The position numbers and the translations under genes are program-made. Below are positions 15,570-24,756 of a stretch of DNA of 64,000 nt, piece after piece. Origin of the DNA: Arthrobacter oryzae (GTDB lineage Bacteria > Actinomycetota > Actinomycetes > Actinomycetales > Micrococcaceae); NCBI RefSeq assembly GCF_030812315.1, contig NZ_JAUSSM010000012.1:1-64000 (forward strand), written 5' to 3'. The notes beneath the pieces were generated by a model. The model made no database searches. It saw only the letters and a list, made by a program, of their open reading frames with translations, and had not been told where the DNA came from. How positions within the stretch are numbered: position 1 is the first letter of the stretch; each line of letters opens with the position of its first letter.

Positions 15570-17891
15570 ATGCAACAAGCGCCCACCTCGTCCGTCTTCG
15601 CCCGCCGGCTGGCTGCCGCCGTCGTCCTCCCCGGTGTCCTGACCAGCATGCTGGTGCTGGTCCCGGCCGCCCAGGCGGCCAACGACACCGCCAGCATCTG
15701 CAACGGAGTGGTGAATCAGTTTGCCCACCGCGGCACCGTGCAGGAGAACCTGCTCAAGGCCGGGGCCCGCAAGAACGCGGTGCTAATCGCGTCTCTGCAG
15801 GCCGAGCGTGCGGCGCTGCAGGCGAAGGCGGGCGGCCTGACGACGGAGATCGCCGCGGCAGAGAAGGCGATTGCCGTGCTCAGCGCGGAGCAGCAGCAGC
15901 TGACCTCGGACATGGACTCGGCGGCCACCGAACTGGCTGGGCTTAAGGTTGCCCAGGCCAATGTTGTCCAGTCGGTTGCCGATGCCGAGAAGGCGCTGGC
16001 CGGACTCGAAGCGGAGAGGGCCACCACCGAAGCGCAACTCACGCCGCTGCAGGAAGAGCTCGGCGTTGCCCAGGCCGCTGCTGCCCTGCTGGACAAACAG
16101 AGGGCAGGCCTCGAAGCCCAGGAAGCCGCGAAGAGGAGCGAGATCAGCGCGGCAGAGGGCGAACTCCCGGCACTCCAGGCCGCTGCAAATGCGGCCGCTG
16201 AGGCCCTCGCCGGCAAGAACTCTGAAATCGTGACGGCACAGGGCGAACTAACCAGCCTGACGGGTGCCGCAGAACAAGCGACGGCGGCTGCAGCCACAGC
16301 TGCCCAGGCAGTTGCTGATGCGGAGACCGACCTGACGCGGCTTGAAGGTGCCGGGGAGACCGCCCAGGCGCAATTGGAGGCCCAGCAGGCGAAAGTCGCT
16401 GAGGCAAAGGCCACCCTCGCTACCCGGCAGTCCACAGCCCAATCGGCGGCAGATGCTGTAACCGCCAAGAACGCTGAGATCGGCACGGCGCAGGGCGAAC
16501 TCGCGGCCCTGCAAACAGCCGCCAGCCAGGCCGCGGATGCCCTGGCTGCCAAGGGCGCTGCGATCATCACGGCGCAGGGTGAGCTGACCACGCTGAAGGC
16601 GAATGCGGCCGCAGCTGCCTCGGCGCTGGCCGCCAAAACGAACAACATCGCTGCAGTCAATGCGGAAATCGTGTCGTTGCAGGGGCAGATTGCGGCCAAG
16701 AACATCTTGATTACGGCAAAACAGGAGCAGCTCACGCAGGCGAACGCGGATCTCGTGGCCCTACAAGCGCGCAAGTCGTTTCTTGCTGGCGAGATCCTAC
16801 GTTTGGGGGCGATCAATGGCGGAAAGAAGGAGGAGCGCGAGGCACGTGAGGCCCAGATTCTTGCGTACCAGGCCGAGCTGACGACGGTGAACGGCCTGAT
16901 CACCACAAAGAATGCCCAGATTTCCGGGTACCAAGGTGATCTGACCACTCTTCAGACCTCGGTTAATACCCTTAACGCCCAGCTCCTGACCAAGCAGCAG
17001 GAAAGCAGCGCCCTGCAGCAGCAGGCCGCGCCGCTGCAGGCCACCCTGACAACCGCAAACGCTGCGGTTGCTACCAAGGAAGGCGAGATCGCAACGCTCA
17101 ACGGCCAGGTTCCGGCGCTCCAGGCCGCGGTCACCGATGCCAATGCCGCGGTCAGTGCCAAGCAGGGGGAGCTCAGCGTTTTGCAGGGGCAGCTGCCCGC
17201 GCTTCAAGGTGCCGCAGCCACGGCCGCGGCCAACGTGTCCACGCAGCAACAGGTAGTGGTGGACCTTGAGGCTGCCCTCCCGGGACTGACTCAGGGAGTG
17301 GCCGAGGCCCAGGCCGCCGTCGCGGAACAGAAGAACGTTCTCAGCGGGCTCCAGACCAAGCTGGCCGAAGCAAATGACGCCCTGACCGCCGCAAATGCTG
17401 CAGTCGAGGCCAAAAAGGCAGAGGTCAGCGGGCTGCAAAACGAGCTGCCAGCGCTGCAATCCGCGGTGGACGGCGCCAACACAGCAGTTTCCACCAAACA
17501 GGGTGAGATTGCGACCTTGAACGGGGAACTGGACACCCTGGTCGCCCAGCTAGCGGTCCTCAACACGCAGATCGCCGGCAAGGAAGCTGACGTTCTGCGT
17601 CTGCAGACCCAGGTGGCTCCGCTGCTGGACCAGCTGAACAAGCTCAACGGCGAAATCAGCGCCACGGAGGCTCAGCTCAAGGCGCTCCAGGCACAGCTGA
17701 ACACGCTGGATCAACAGTTCACCATTGCCAAGGGACAGTTGGACACCCTGACTGCTCAGAAGAAAACAAACAAGACTGCCATCGAGGCCCAAAAGGCCGT
17801 TGTCGTCAACCTGCAGGCACAGCTTTCGGCGGTTCAGGGCCAGATCGCCGCCATCGACGGGCAGATCGCCCTCGGGGGCTGCGTGGCCTAG
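15570..17891 (+). CDS. Secreted Ala/Gln-rich long coiled-coil protein
   Basis: A 773-residue protein with an N-terminal signal peptide (ARRLAAAVVLPGVLTSMLVLVPAAQAA, cleavage near residue 37). Nearly all the rest is heptad coiled coil, rich in Ala, Gln, Leu, Thr and Glu. Clear 28-residue (four-heptad) repeats occur, each starting GEL or GEI (for example GEIATLNGQVPALQ, GELSVLQGQLPALQ). Only two cysteines exist: C44, just after the signal peptide, and C771, three from the end. The one Gly/Asn break, GAINGG at 413-418, lies almost midway between them, which would allow an antiparallel hairpin closed by a disulfide. I recognise no family; SMC-like similarity is only compositional. No membrane anchor or sortase signal is present. 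The gene stands alone. Confidence 0.85.
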   Translation: MQQAPTSSVFARRLAAAVVLPGVLTSMLVLVPAAQAANDTASICNGVVNQFAHRGTVQENLLKAGARKNAVLIASLQAERAALQAKAGGLTTEIAAAEKAIAVLSAEQQQLTSDMDSAATELAGLKVAQANVVQSVADAEKALAGLEAERATTEAQLTPLQEELGVAQAAAALLDKQRAGLEAQEAAKRSEISAAEGELPALQAAANAAAEALAGKNSEIVTAQGELTSLTGAAEQATAAAATAAQAVADAETDLTRLEGAGETAQAQLEAQQAKVAEAKATLATRQSTAQSAADAVTAKNAEIGTAQGELAALQTAASQAADALAAKGAAIITAQGELTTLKANAAAAASALAAKTNNIAAVNAEIVSLQGQIAAKNILITAKQEQLTQANADLVALQARKSFLAGEILRLGAINGGKKEEREAREAQILAYQAELTTVNGLITTKNAQISGYQGDLTTLQTSVNTLNAQLLTKQQESSALQQQAAPLQATLTTANAAVATKEGEIATLNGQVPALQAAVTDANAAVSAKQGELSVLQGQLPALQGAAATAAANVSTQQQVVVDLEAALPGLTQGVAEAQAAVAEQKNVLSGLQTKLAEANDALTAANAAVEAKKAEVSGLQNELPALQSAVDGANTAVSTKQGEIATLNGELDTLVAQLAVLNTQIAGKEADVLRLQTQVAPLLDQLNKLNGEISATEAQLKALQAQLNTLDQQFTIAKGQLDTLTAQKKTNKTAIEAQKAVVVNLQAQLSAVQGQIAAIDGQIALGGCVA

Positions 17892-18081
17892 CGCGGTGAT
17901 GAAGTAGCACAAGCGAGCTAAAAAGGAGCGGGGTTGCCGGAAATGGCGGCCCTGCTTCGGCGTGTCCGGCACCACGGCGACATCCAGAAATAACCCGGCC
18001 GCCGCCGTCGTTGTCGCCAGTGTGCCTGTTCCGCTACCGGAACGGACCGCCACCGCTCCGCTACGAAAGGCCGGCTCCTCC

Positions 18082-19071
18082 GTGACTGTTCCGCTTTCCA
18101 TCCTTGACCTGGCCACCATCGCTAAGGGTCAAACAGCGGCCGAGAGCTTCGCCGGCAGTGTGGCCATGGCGCAGCGGGCGGAGGAGCTGGGCTACCGCCG
18201 GGTCTGGTACGCGGAGCACCACAACATGTCCTCCATCGCTTCCTCGGCCACGAGCGTGCTGATCGCCCACATCGCGGCCAACACCAGCAGTATCAGGCTG
18301 GGCGCAGGCGGCGTGATGCTGCCCAATCACTCGCCGCTGACCATCGCCGAACAGTTCGGCACGCTGGAGACCCTGCATCCGGGCCGCATCGACCTCGGCC
18401 TGGGCCGTGCGCCGGGCAGCGACCAGAACACGATGCGTGCCCTCCGCCGCGACCCGATGTCGGCAGACTCCTTCCCGCAGGATGTCCTGGAACTGCAGGG
18501 CTACCTGACCGGCCCCACCCGCATCCAGGGTGTGGAGGCGACGCCGGGCAAGGGCACCAACGTGCCGCTGTACATCCTGGGGTCCTCGCTTTTCGGGGCC
18601 CGGCTGGCAGCGCAGCTCGGGCTGCCGTACGCGTTCGCCTCGCACTTCGCGCCCAACGCCCTGCAGGATGCCGTGGCCAGCTATCGCCGCGAATTCAAGC
18701 CCTCGGCCCAGCTCGACGCTCCGCATGTGATCGCCGGTGTGAATGTGATTGCGGCTGATTCCGCCGCCGAGGCGCAGGAGATGTTCCAGGCCACCAAGCG
18801 CGCCCGGGTGTCCCTGTTCTTCGGCAACGGCAGGGTGTTCACCGATGATGAGGCGGACATGATCCTCGACTCGCCGCAGGGCCAGCATGTAGCCCAGATG
18901 ATGAAGTACTCGGCCATCGGCACTCCGGATGTGGTGATGGACTACCTCGACGAGTTCACAGCCCATGCTGACGCGGATGAACTGATCGTGGCCCACCAGA
19001 GCAACGGAACAGAGGCCCGCCTCCGGTCCGTCGAACTGCTCGCCGCTGCAGCCGGGATGGCCCGGGTCTAG
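18082..19071 (+). CDS. LLM-class flavin-dependent oxidoreductase (MsnO8-type)
   Basis: A luciferase-like oxidoreductase of 329 residues from GTG 18082, or 369 if the in-frame upstream start at 17962 is used. GTG 18082 is preferred because the family begins with PLSILDLATIAKGQ. Hallmarks are AQRAEELGYRRVWYAEHHNMSSIASSATSVLIAHIAANTSSIRLGAGGVMLPNHSPLTIAEQFGTLETLHPGRIDLGLGRAPGSD and PLYILGSSLFGARLAAQLGLPYAFASHF. It probably uses FMN or F420; the substrate is unknown. It is monocistronic, between the coiled-coil gene and the response regulator. Confidence 0.9.
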   Translation: MTVPLSILDLATIAKGQTAAESFAGSVAMAQRAEELGYRRVWYAEHHNMSSIASSATSVLIAHIAANTSSIRLGAGGVMLPNHSPLTIAEQFGTLETLHPGRIDLGLGRAPGSDQNTMRALRRDPMSADSFPQDVLELQGYLTGPTRIQGVEATPGKGTNVPLYILGSSLFGARLAAQLGLPYAFASHFAPNALQDAVASYRREFKPSAQLDAPHVIAGVNVIAADSAAEAQEMFQATKRARVSLFFGNGRVFTDDEADMILDSPQGQHVAQMMKYSAIGTPDVVMDYLDEFTAHADADELIVAHQSNGTEARLRSVELLAAAAGMARV

Positions 19072-19201
19072 GCGCCTGCCGCCGCGCGCTTCAGCCGTCG
19101 CGTACCGCCAGCCGACGGCGGGGCGGAATCGACCGGTCTGGCAGAACGGTCCGGATGATACCGATGTGACAATAACGGCCCGCACGGAGTCTAATGAGTG
19201 C

Positions 19202-20305
19202 ATGACTGATGAGCCGGACCTACGCCGTGCCCTCGTCATTGAGGACGATGAAGACATCCGCGGCCTGCTGGTGCACATCCTGACCAAGCAGGGCTTCCAG
19301 GTTTCCTCCGTCTCATCCGGGCGGGTCGGCATTGAGCTGATGCAGCGCGAGGGCGCTGAACTGGTCACCCTTGACCTGAACCTGCCCGACATCGACGGCG
19401 TTGAAGTCTGCCGCGAACTGCGCGGCTTTTCCGACGCCTACATCCTGATGCTCACCGCCCGCGGCGAGGAACTGGACCGGCTGACCGGGCTCGACACCGG
19501 CGCGGATGACTACCTCACCAAGCCCTTCAGCCCCCGCGAACTCGGGTCCCGGATCACCGCGCTGTTCCGCAGGCCGCGCGCCAGCGCCGTCCACGAGGCC
19601 GCGGTCCAGGACGAACTGCGCCGCGCCGTCGAGGTCCAGCGCAGCCTGCTGCCAGCGGAGGGGCTGTCCTTCGACGGGTTCGACATCGCCGGATCCTTCC
19701 GGCCGTCCCGCAACGTCGGCGGCGACTTCTTCGACTGGTACCCGAACGACGGCGGCCTGCAGCTGACGCTGGCGGACGCCATGGGCAAAGGCATGGGGGC
19801 AGCGCTGATCGCAGCAACCGTCCGTGCCGTTATGCGTTCAGTTGCCCACAGGTCGCCGCTGGGCGAGGCCTTCAAATCGGCGGGCCGGATCCTGGAAGCC
19901 GACCTGGAACAGTCCGCGTCCTTCGTCACCCTCTTCCACGCCCGGCTGGCCGCCTCCACCGGAATCCTGAACTATGTTGACGCAGGCCACGGACTGGGAC
20001 TTCACGTCAAGGCGGACGGCAGTTCTTCGCGGCTGCTCACCGGCGGACCTCCCGTCGGGGCCTGGCCCGGACAGGAGTGGGACGCGCACCAGGTTTTGCT
20101 GGAACCCGGCGACTCGCTGGCCGTGGTCAGCGACGGCCTGCTGGACGTCTACCCCGACATCGAGGTCCTGACGGCCGTTGTGGCCGGCACGGTCTCTGCC
20201 AGCGCCAGCGCGCAAACTGCCTGCGACGCCGTCCTTGAGCTCGCCTCGGGCCGGGACGTATCCGACGACGCCACCGTGGTGGTACTGAAACGGGCGCAGC
20301 GGTAG
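19202..20305 (+). CDS. Response regulator with SpoIIE-type PP2C phosphatase output
   Basis: A 367-residue RsbU/RssB-like protein. The receiver domain (1-122) has acidic pocket E14/D15/D16, phosphoacceptor D58 (TLDLNLPD), T85 (MLTARG) and K107 (YLTKPF), so phosphorylation looks possible. The PP2C-like SpoIIE domain (about 165-365) has NVGGDFFDWY, DAMGKGMGAALIA, YVDAGHGLGLHV, VSDGLLDVYPD and SDDATVVVLK, keeping the metal-binding aspartates. The helical linker (ELRRAVEVQRSLLP) is typical. It would dephosphorylate an anti-sigma-factor antagonist under control of a histidine kinase; neither partner is in the window. ATG 19202 is chosen because the receiver domain starts at once after it. Confidence 0.93.
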   Translation: MTDEPDLRRALVIEDDEDIRGLLVHILTKQGFQVSSVSSGRVGIELMQREGAELVTLDLNLPDIDGVEVCRELRGFSDAYILMLTARGEELDRLTGLDTGADDYLTKPFSPRELGSRITALFRRPRASAVHEAAVQDELRRAVEVQRSLLPAEGLSFDGFDIAGSFRPSRNVGGDFFDWYPNDGGLQLTLADAMGKGMGAALIAATVRAVMRSVAHRSPLGEAFKSAGRILEADLEQSASFVTLFHARLAASTGILNYVDAGHGLGLHVKADGSSSRLLTGGPPVGAWPGQEWDAHQVLLEPGDSLAVVSDGLLDVYPDIEVLTAVVAGTVSASASAQTACDAVLELASGRDVSDDATVVVLKRAQR

Positions 20306-20308
20306 CTG

Positions 20309-20344
20309 CCTGCCCGCCGTCGTCCGCCTGCCCGCCGTCGTCCG
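20309..20344 (+). repeat. 18-bp tandem duplication
   Basis: CCTGCCCGCCGTCGTCCG occurs twice in direct succession just after the phosphatase stop codon. It is short and looks like simple slippage in the intergenic spacer. Confidence 0.7.
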
Positions 20345-20427
20345 CCTTAAACAGAGGGCACGCACACGTTACATTCCCGCAATGACAGGGATATTCTGGT
20401 GTAACGACGGCACAGGAAACTGGGGGT

Positions 20428-23112
20428 ATGTCCCTCGCCGGACTTTCTCACGCATCATTGGGGATTATCCGAAGGACGTCGCCTGTGCCTACTCCGCTTA
20501 ACCAGACCGTGGCCGATTCCGCCCTCCTGACGCGGTCCCTGCCGCTCGGCTTGCTCCGCGCATTTGTGCAGTCGGACGCCGCCGACGACGGCCTCACGCC
20601 GCACCTCCTGGCTGAACTCAAGATCCTGGCCCGCACTCCCGGGCTGCTGGTGGCCTGCAACTATGGCGGCACGCTCTGTGACGCGGAAGGCATCTCCACC
20701 GAGACCCTGCCGCTGGGCAGCGCCGCGATCGCCCTCCGTGCCCTGGCGGCCCTGCCCAATACCCACGCCGCCGTCATCTCCGGGAGGTCGCTGCGGGACC
20801 TGGCGGCAGTGTCCCGGCTCCCGGCGGAAGTGCACCTGGTGGGTTCCCACGGCGCGGAGTTCGATATGGGCTTTGCCCACGGACTCTCGCTGGCCACCGA
20901 ATCCGTCCTGCAGCAGGCAAGCCAGGCCCTCGTTGAAACCATCGGCGCCTATAAGGGGATCAGCATCGAGCGGAAGCCGGTGGCGGTTTCCGTGCACACG
21001 CGGCCGGCGTCGCCCGCGATCGTTGCGAAGGTGCTGGAGAAGGCCGAGGAAGTGGCCCGAGCCCACGGCCTGTTCTACATTGTTGACGGTTCCGTGCTGG
21101 ACCTCTCCGTGGTGGAACCGTCCAAGGCGGACGCCCTCGAACATCTCCGTGCCCGCCTGGGGGTGAGTGCCGCCCTCTATGCCGGCGACGCCTCCAGCGA
21201 CGAACTGGCCATGGCCACGCTCCGCGGCCCGGACATGGGCATCAAGGTGGGGGAGGGGCTAACGGCCGCGGCCCACCGTCTGCGCGATCCCGAATCGTTT
21301 GCCCGGGTCCTGGCCATCCTGTTCGAACTGCGGCGGGCATGGCTCTTCGGGGAGGACGCCGTCGGCCTGGAGCGCCACTCCATGATCGGCAACGGCTCGT
21401 CCACGGCCCTGATCACCCCGGAAGCCAAGGTCTGCTGGATGAGCCACCCGCTGCCGGACTCCGGGTCCCTGTTCGCCCATATCCTGGGCGGCGATGCGGC
21501 TGGCCACTTCTCGGTGGAACCGGTGAAGGCGTCCCAGGTGCTTGGCCAGCGCTACGTGGACAGCACCATGATCGTGGAAACCCGCTGGGCCGACGTCACG
21601 GTGACCGACTACCTCGAACCGGCCCCGGACGGGATCACCAGCCTGGTCCGGGTACTGTCGGGGAGCGGCGCGGCAAGGATCGTCTTCGCGCCCCGGCCCG
21701 ACTACGCCAATGCACCGTTCAGCATGGAGGCGCGGGGCGAGGATCTGCACGTGGTGGGCACCTCCGATCCCATCATCCTGCTGGCTCCCGGCGTCAGCTT
21801 TTCCATCACCTCGGACGGCCGCCATGCCACTGCCACAGCGGACGTTAACCTGCGGAACGGGCCCGTGGTGCTCAACCTGCGCTGCGGTGACACCGATCCG
21901 GGCCAGGTGGAGGTGAGCGGCGAGACTGAGCGCCGTGCCGCCGTCGCCCATCACTCCCGGCGGTGGGTCCAGGACCTGGCGCTGCCGGGCGTCAAGCCGT
22001 CGCTGGTGCGCCGGTCGGCGCTGGTGCTGCGCTCGCTGGTGCATGAGCCCACCGGTGCCGTGCTGGCCGCGCCCACCACGTCGCTGCCGGAAGGAATCGG
22101 CGGCACCCGGAACTGGGACTACCGCTACTGCTGGCTGCGGGACGGTTCCATGACCGTCAACGCGCTGGTGGACCTGGGCTCCACGACGGAAGCGTACGGG
22201 TTCCTCCGCTGGCTGGGGCGGATCCTGGACAACGCGCCCGGGCCGGAATGGCTGCACCCGCTGTACTCAGTCACGGGAGCGCCGCTGTCCACGGAGGCCA
22301 TCATCGAGAGCCTGCCCGGCTACGCGGGATCCCGGCCCGTACGGATCGGCAACGCCGCGGACCATCAGGTGCAGCTGGACGTGTTCGGGCCCATCGCCGA
22401 ACTCATCGCCGCAGTGAGCGAACGCGAAGGCGCGCTGGAGGATACGCACTGGGAGCTCATGGGGCAGATGGCCTCCGCGGTGCTGGCCCGCTGGCATGAG
22501 GCCGACCACGGGATCTGGGAAGCGCGCCGCGCACCGCGGCACCACGTGTACACCAAGGTCATGTGCTGGGTGACGCTGGACCGGGCGCTGCGCACCGCGG
22601 CCCGGCACGGCAGGGAACCGGATCCGGCCTGGGCGCCCACCGCAGCAATTATCCGCGAGGAAGTCCTCCGCGAGGGCTGGGACGACGGCGCGGCGTCCTA
22701 CACCGTTGCCTACGACAGCCCGGACCTGGACGCAGCGGTGCTGCACATCGGCCTGTCCGGCCTGCTGGACGTGACCGACCAGCGGTTCCTGGACACTGTC
22801 ACCGCCGTGGAACGGGAGCTTCGCGTGGGACCCACCGTTTTCCGGTACAGGTACGACGACGGCCTGCCGGGCCTGGAGGGCGGCTTCCACATCTGCACCA
22901 CCTGGCTGATTGAGGCCTATGTGGCGGTGGGCCGGATCGAGGAGGCGTGGGACCTGTTCGACCAGCTCGTGAACCTGTTCGGTCCCACGGGCCTGTTGCC
23001 CGAGGAGTACGATCCCGGCACTGAAACCCATCTGGGCAACCACCCGCAGGCGTACTCCCACCTCGGCTTCATCCGCTGCGCCCGGCTCCTGGACCAGCAC
23101 CAGAAGAACTAG
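20428..23112 (+). CDS. Trehalose-phosphatase-like domain fused to GH15 glycosidase
   Basis: An 894-residue fusion. Residues about 70-300 resemble trehalose-6-phosphate phosphatase (HAD fold): VISGRSLRDLA, EPSKADALEHL and GDASSDELAMATL are present. However, motif I, normally DxDGTL, reads N78-Y-G-G-T-L, so both catalytic aspartates are gone. Residues about 320-890 are glycoside hydrolase family 15 (glucoamylase/trehalase type): GIGGTRNWDYRYCWLRDGSM, GIWEARRAPRHHVYTK (probable acid E698) and LLPEEYDPGTETHLGNHPQAYSHLGFI (probable base E859 or E860). The hydrolase looks active; the phosphatase domain may be structural or a sugar-phosphate sensor. GTG 20485, preceded by AGGACG, is an alternative start. 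The 3' end overlaps the converging AEC gene by 4 bp. Confidence 0.9.
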   Translation: MSLAGLSHASLGIIRRTSPVPTPLNQTVADSALLTRSLPLGLLRAFVQSDAADDGLTPHLLAELKILARTPGLLVACNYGGTLCDAEGISTETLPLGSAAIALRALAALPNTHAAVISGRSLRDLAAVSRLPAEVHLVGSHGAEFDMGFAHGLSLATESVLQQASQALVETIGAYKGISIERKPVAVSVHTRPASPAIVAKVLEKAEEVARAHGLFYIVDGSVLDLSVVEPSKADALEHLRARLGVSAALYAGDASSDELAMATLRGPDMGIKVGEGLTAAAHRLRDPESFARVLAILFELRRAWLFGEDAVGLERHSMIGNGSSTALITPEAKVCWMSHPLPDSGSLFAHILGGDAAGHFSVEPVKASQVLGQRYVDSTMIVETRWADVTVTDYLEPAPDGITSLVRVLSGSGAARIVFAPRPDYANAPFSMEARGEDLHVVGTSDPIILLAPGVSFSITSDGRHATATADVNLRNGPVVLNLRCGDTDPGQVEVSGETERRAAVAHHSRRWVQDLALPGVKPSLVRRSALVLRSLVHEPTGAVLAAPTTSLPEGIGGTRNWDYRYCWLRDGSMTVNALVDLGSTTEAYGFLRWLGRILDNAPGPEWLHPLYSVTGAPLSTEAIIESLPGYAGSRPVRIGNAADHQVQLDVFGPIAELIAAVSEREGALEDTHWELMGQMASAVLARWHEADHGIWEARRAPRHHVYTKVMCWVTLDRALRTAARHGREPDPAWAPTAAIIREEVLREGWDDGAASYTVAYDSPDLDAAVLHIGLSGLLDVTDQRFLDTVTAVERELRVGPTVFRYRYDDGLPGLEGGFHICTTWLIEAYVAVGRIEEAWDLFDQLVNLFGPTGLLPEEYDPGTETHLGNHPQAYSHLGFIRCARLLDQHQKN

Positions 23113-24032
23113 GTGAGCAGCAGGGCCACGCCGATCATGGCCGGGACTGCCACGACCGTGGTGATCAGCACGGTGTCCTTGGCCACGGTGAGGCCCGTCC
23201 TGTAGCGGCTGGCCGCGACGAAAACGTTCTGGGCGGTGGGTAAGGCGGACGTCACCACAACGGCGAACAGGGCATGCCCTTCCATACCGAGCATGCGGGC
23301 GAATACGTAGGCGATGGCCGGGTGGATTACGAGCTTGAAGGCGCTGGCCAGGAGGGTGTCGAGGCGGCGGCCCGCGGCTCCCTGCAGTGGCCGGGCGCCG
23401 TTGAGGCTCATGCCGAACGCGATCAGCATGGCTGGGATGGCTGCCCCGCCGATCAGGTGAATGGGCTGCATGACCAGTTCCGGTACCTGCCATCCCGTCC
23501 CCGCCACCACCAGGCCCAGTGCCGAACCCACGATCATCGGGTTCTTCAGGATCATGAGTACGAAGCGGCCGGGAGTGGTCCGGTGTGCGCTGGTGGTGGC
23601 ATCCAGCGCCATCAGGAAGAGCGGCGTGAAGAAGGCCAGCTGGAAGATCAGCAGCGGAGCCACGTAGCTGGCGTCGCCGAGGACGTACACGGCGATGGGG
23701 ATGCCCAGGTTGGCGGAGTTCGCCAGTGACGCACTCATGGACGACATCAGCGATTCGGGCACGGTGCGTTTCAGCAGGAACCGGACGATCACGAAGAAGA
23801 GTGTGGCGGTGACCATCGCACCAACGGCGGTGACCAGCAGGGGAGCGGCAACGACGTCGTGGAGCTTGGCCTTGCTGAGGGTCTCGAACAGGAGTGCCGG
23901 GCTGGCCACGAAAAAGGTCAGCGCGCTGAGCACGGAACGGGCGTTCTCTCCGAGGATGTTCCTGCGGCCCACGAACATGCCGACAAGGATGATGGCCCAG
24001 ACTACGAAGAAGCCCGCCAGAACGCCTAGCAC
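23109..24032 (-). CDS. AEC-family (auxin efflux carrier-like) transporter
   Basis: A 307-residue membrane protein with about ten hydrophobic segments in the two-halved arrangement of the AEC family. Examples are GFFVVWAIILVGMFVGRRNILGENARSVLSALTFFVASPALLFETL at the start, and ASLANSANLGIPIAVYVLGD and ALFAVVVTSALPTAQNVFVAA, which match the conserved N-x-G-x-P and P-T-A-x-N signatures. Bacterial members export small organic acids such as malate or malonate; the substrate here is unknown. It converges on the trehalose/GH15 gene with a 4-bp tail overlap. About 200 bp with no evident feature separates it from panD. Confidence 0.9.
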   Translation of the reverse strand: MLGVLAGFFVVWAIILVGMFVGRRNILGENARSVLSALTFFVASPALLFETLSKAKLHDVVAAPLLVTAVGAMVTATLFFVIVRFLLKRTVPESLMSSMSASLANSANLGIPIAVYVLGDASYVAPLLIFQLAFFTPLFLMALDATTSAHRTTPGRFVLMILKNPMIVGSALGLVVAGTGWQVPELVMQPIHLIGGAAIPAMLIAFGMSLNGARPLQGAAGRRLDTLLASAFKLVIHPAIAYVFARMLGMEGHALFAVVVTSALPTAQNVFVAASRYRTGLTVAKDTVLITTVVAVPAMIGVALLLT

Positions 24033-24235
24033 CCAAATGTCCCTGAAGGTGTCCCTGACATTGATTCTGTCCGGGCAGGCGGGTGGGGGTTAGCGTTCAC
24101 CATCCCAGCCTAATCAGATTTAATCAGCCTGAAGCCGGAGTGTGGGCAGGATCTCGGTATCCGGACAGGCGGGCTTCCGGCCGGATGCGTTGACGGTTTC
24201 GGAGCCCCTGGTGAGTGCCGGGGCTGGCAGCCGGC

Positions 24236-24664
24236 CTAGTTCAGTGCGGAGTTGTTCAGTGCGAACGGCGGCCGCATGAGGCCGCGGGTGTGGCCTTCGG
24301 CGGGGTCGTTGCCGATCTGGACAATCTTGTTGTCCTTGTCCACATGGACAACCTTCGGAGTGTAGGCCCGGGCCTCCTCCGTGGTCATCTCGGCATAGGT
24401 GATCAGGATGACGATGTCATTTTCATGCATCAGGTGCGCCGCCGCCCCGTTGATGCCGATGACACCGGAACCGCGCTCGCCGGCAATGGTGTAGGTCTCA
24501 AGGCGTGCGCCGTTGGTGACGTCGACGATCGCCACGAGCTCTCCCGGGAGAATGTCCGCGGCATCCAGCAGGTCCAGGTCAACGGTGACCGACCCTACGT
24601 AGTGCAGATCGGCATGCGTGACAGTGGCCCGGTGAATTTTGGACTTAAACATTGTGCGATTCAT
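24236..24664 (-). CDS. panD: Aspartate 1-decarboxylase
   Basis: A 142-residue pyruvoyl enzyme converting L-aspartate to beta-alanine for pantothenate and coenzyme A synthesis. The proenzyme cleavage site is G24-S25 in HYVGSVTVD; K9 (FKSKIHRATVT) and GINGAAAHLMHENDIVILITYAEM are also conserved. Length is normal for actinobacterial PanD. No panB or panC is adjacent. It is followed on the same strand by about 200 bp and the AEC gene, and preceded by the LysR gene 92 bp upstream. Confidence 0.97.
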   Translation of the reverse strand: MNRTMFKSKIHRATVTHADLHYVGSVTVDLDLLDAADILPGELVAIVDVTNGARLETYTIAGERGSGVIGINGAAAHLMHENDIVILITYAEMTTEEARAYTPKVVHVDKDNKIVQIGNDPAEGHTRGLMRPPFALNNSALN

Positions 24665-24756
24665 AACGTGATCAGTCTAACGCCCGGTGCAATTCCGCGC
24701 TGTGACGTAGGGAACTCCCCGGCCGATCCCTGGCAACTTCGGATGATGCCCGAGGA

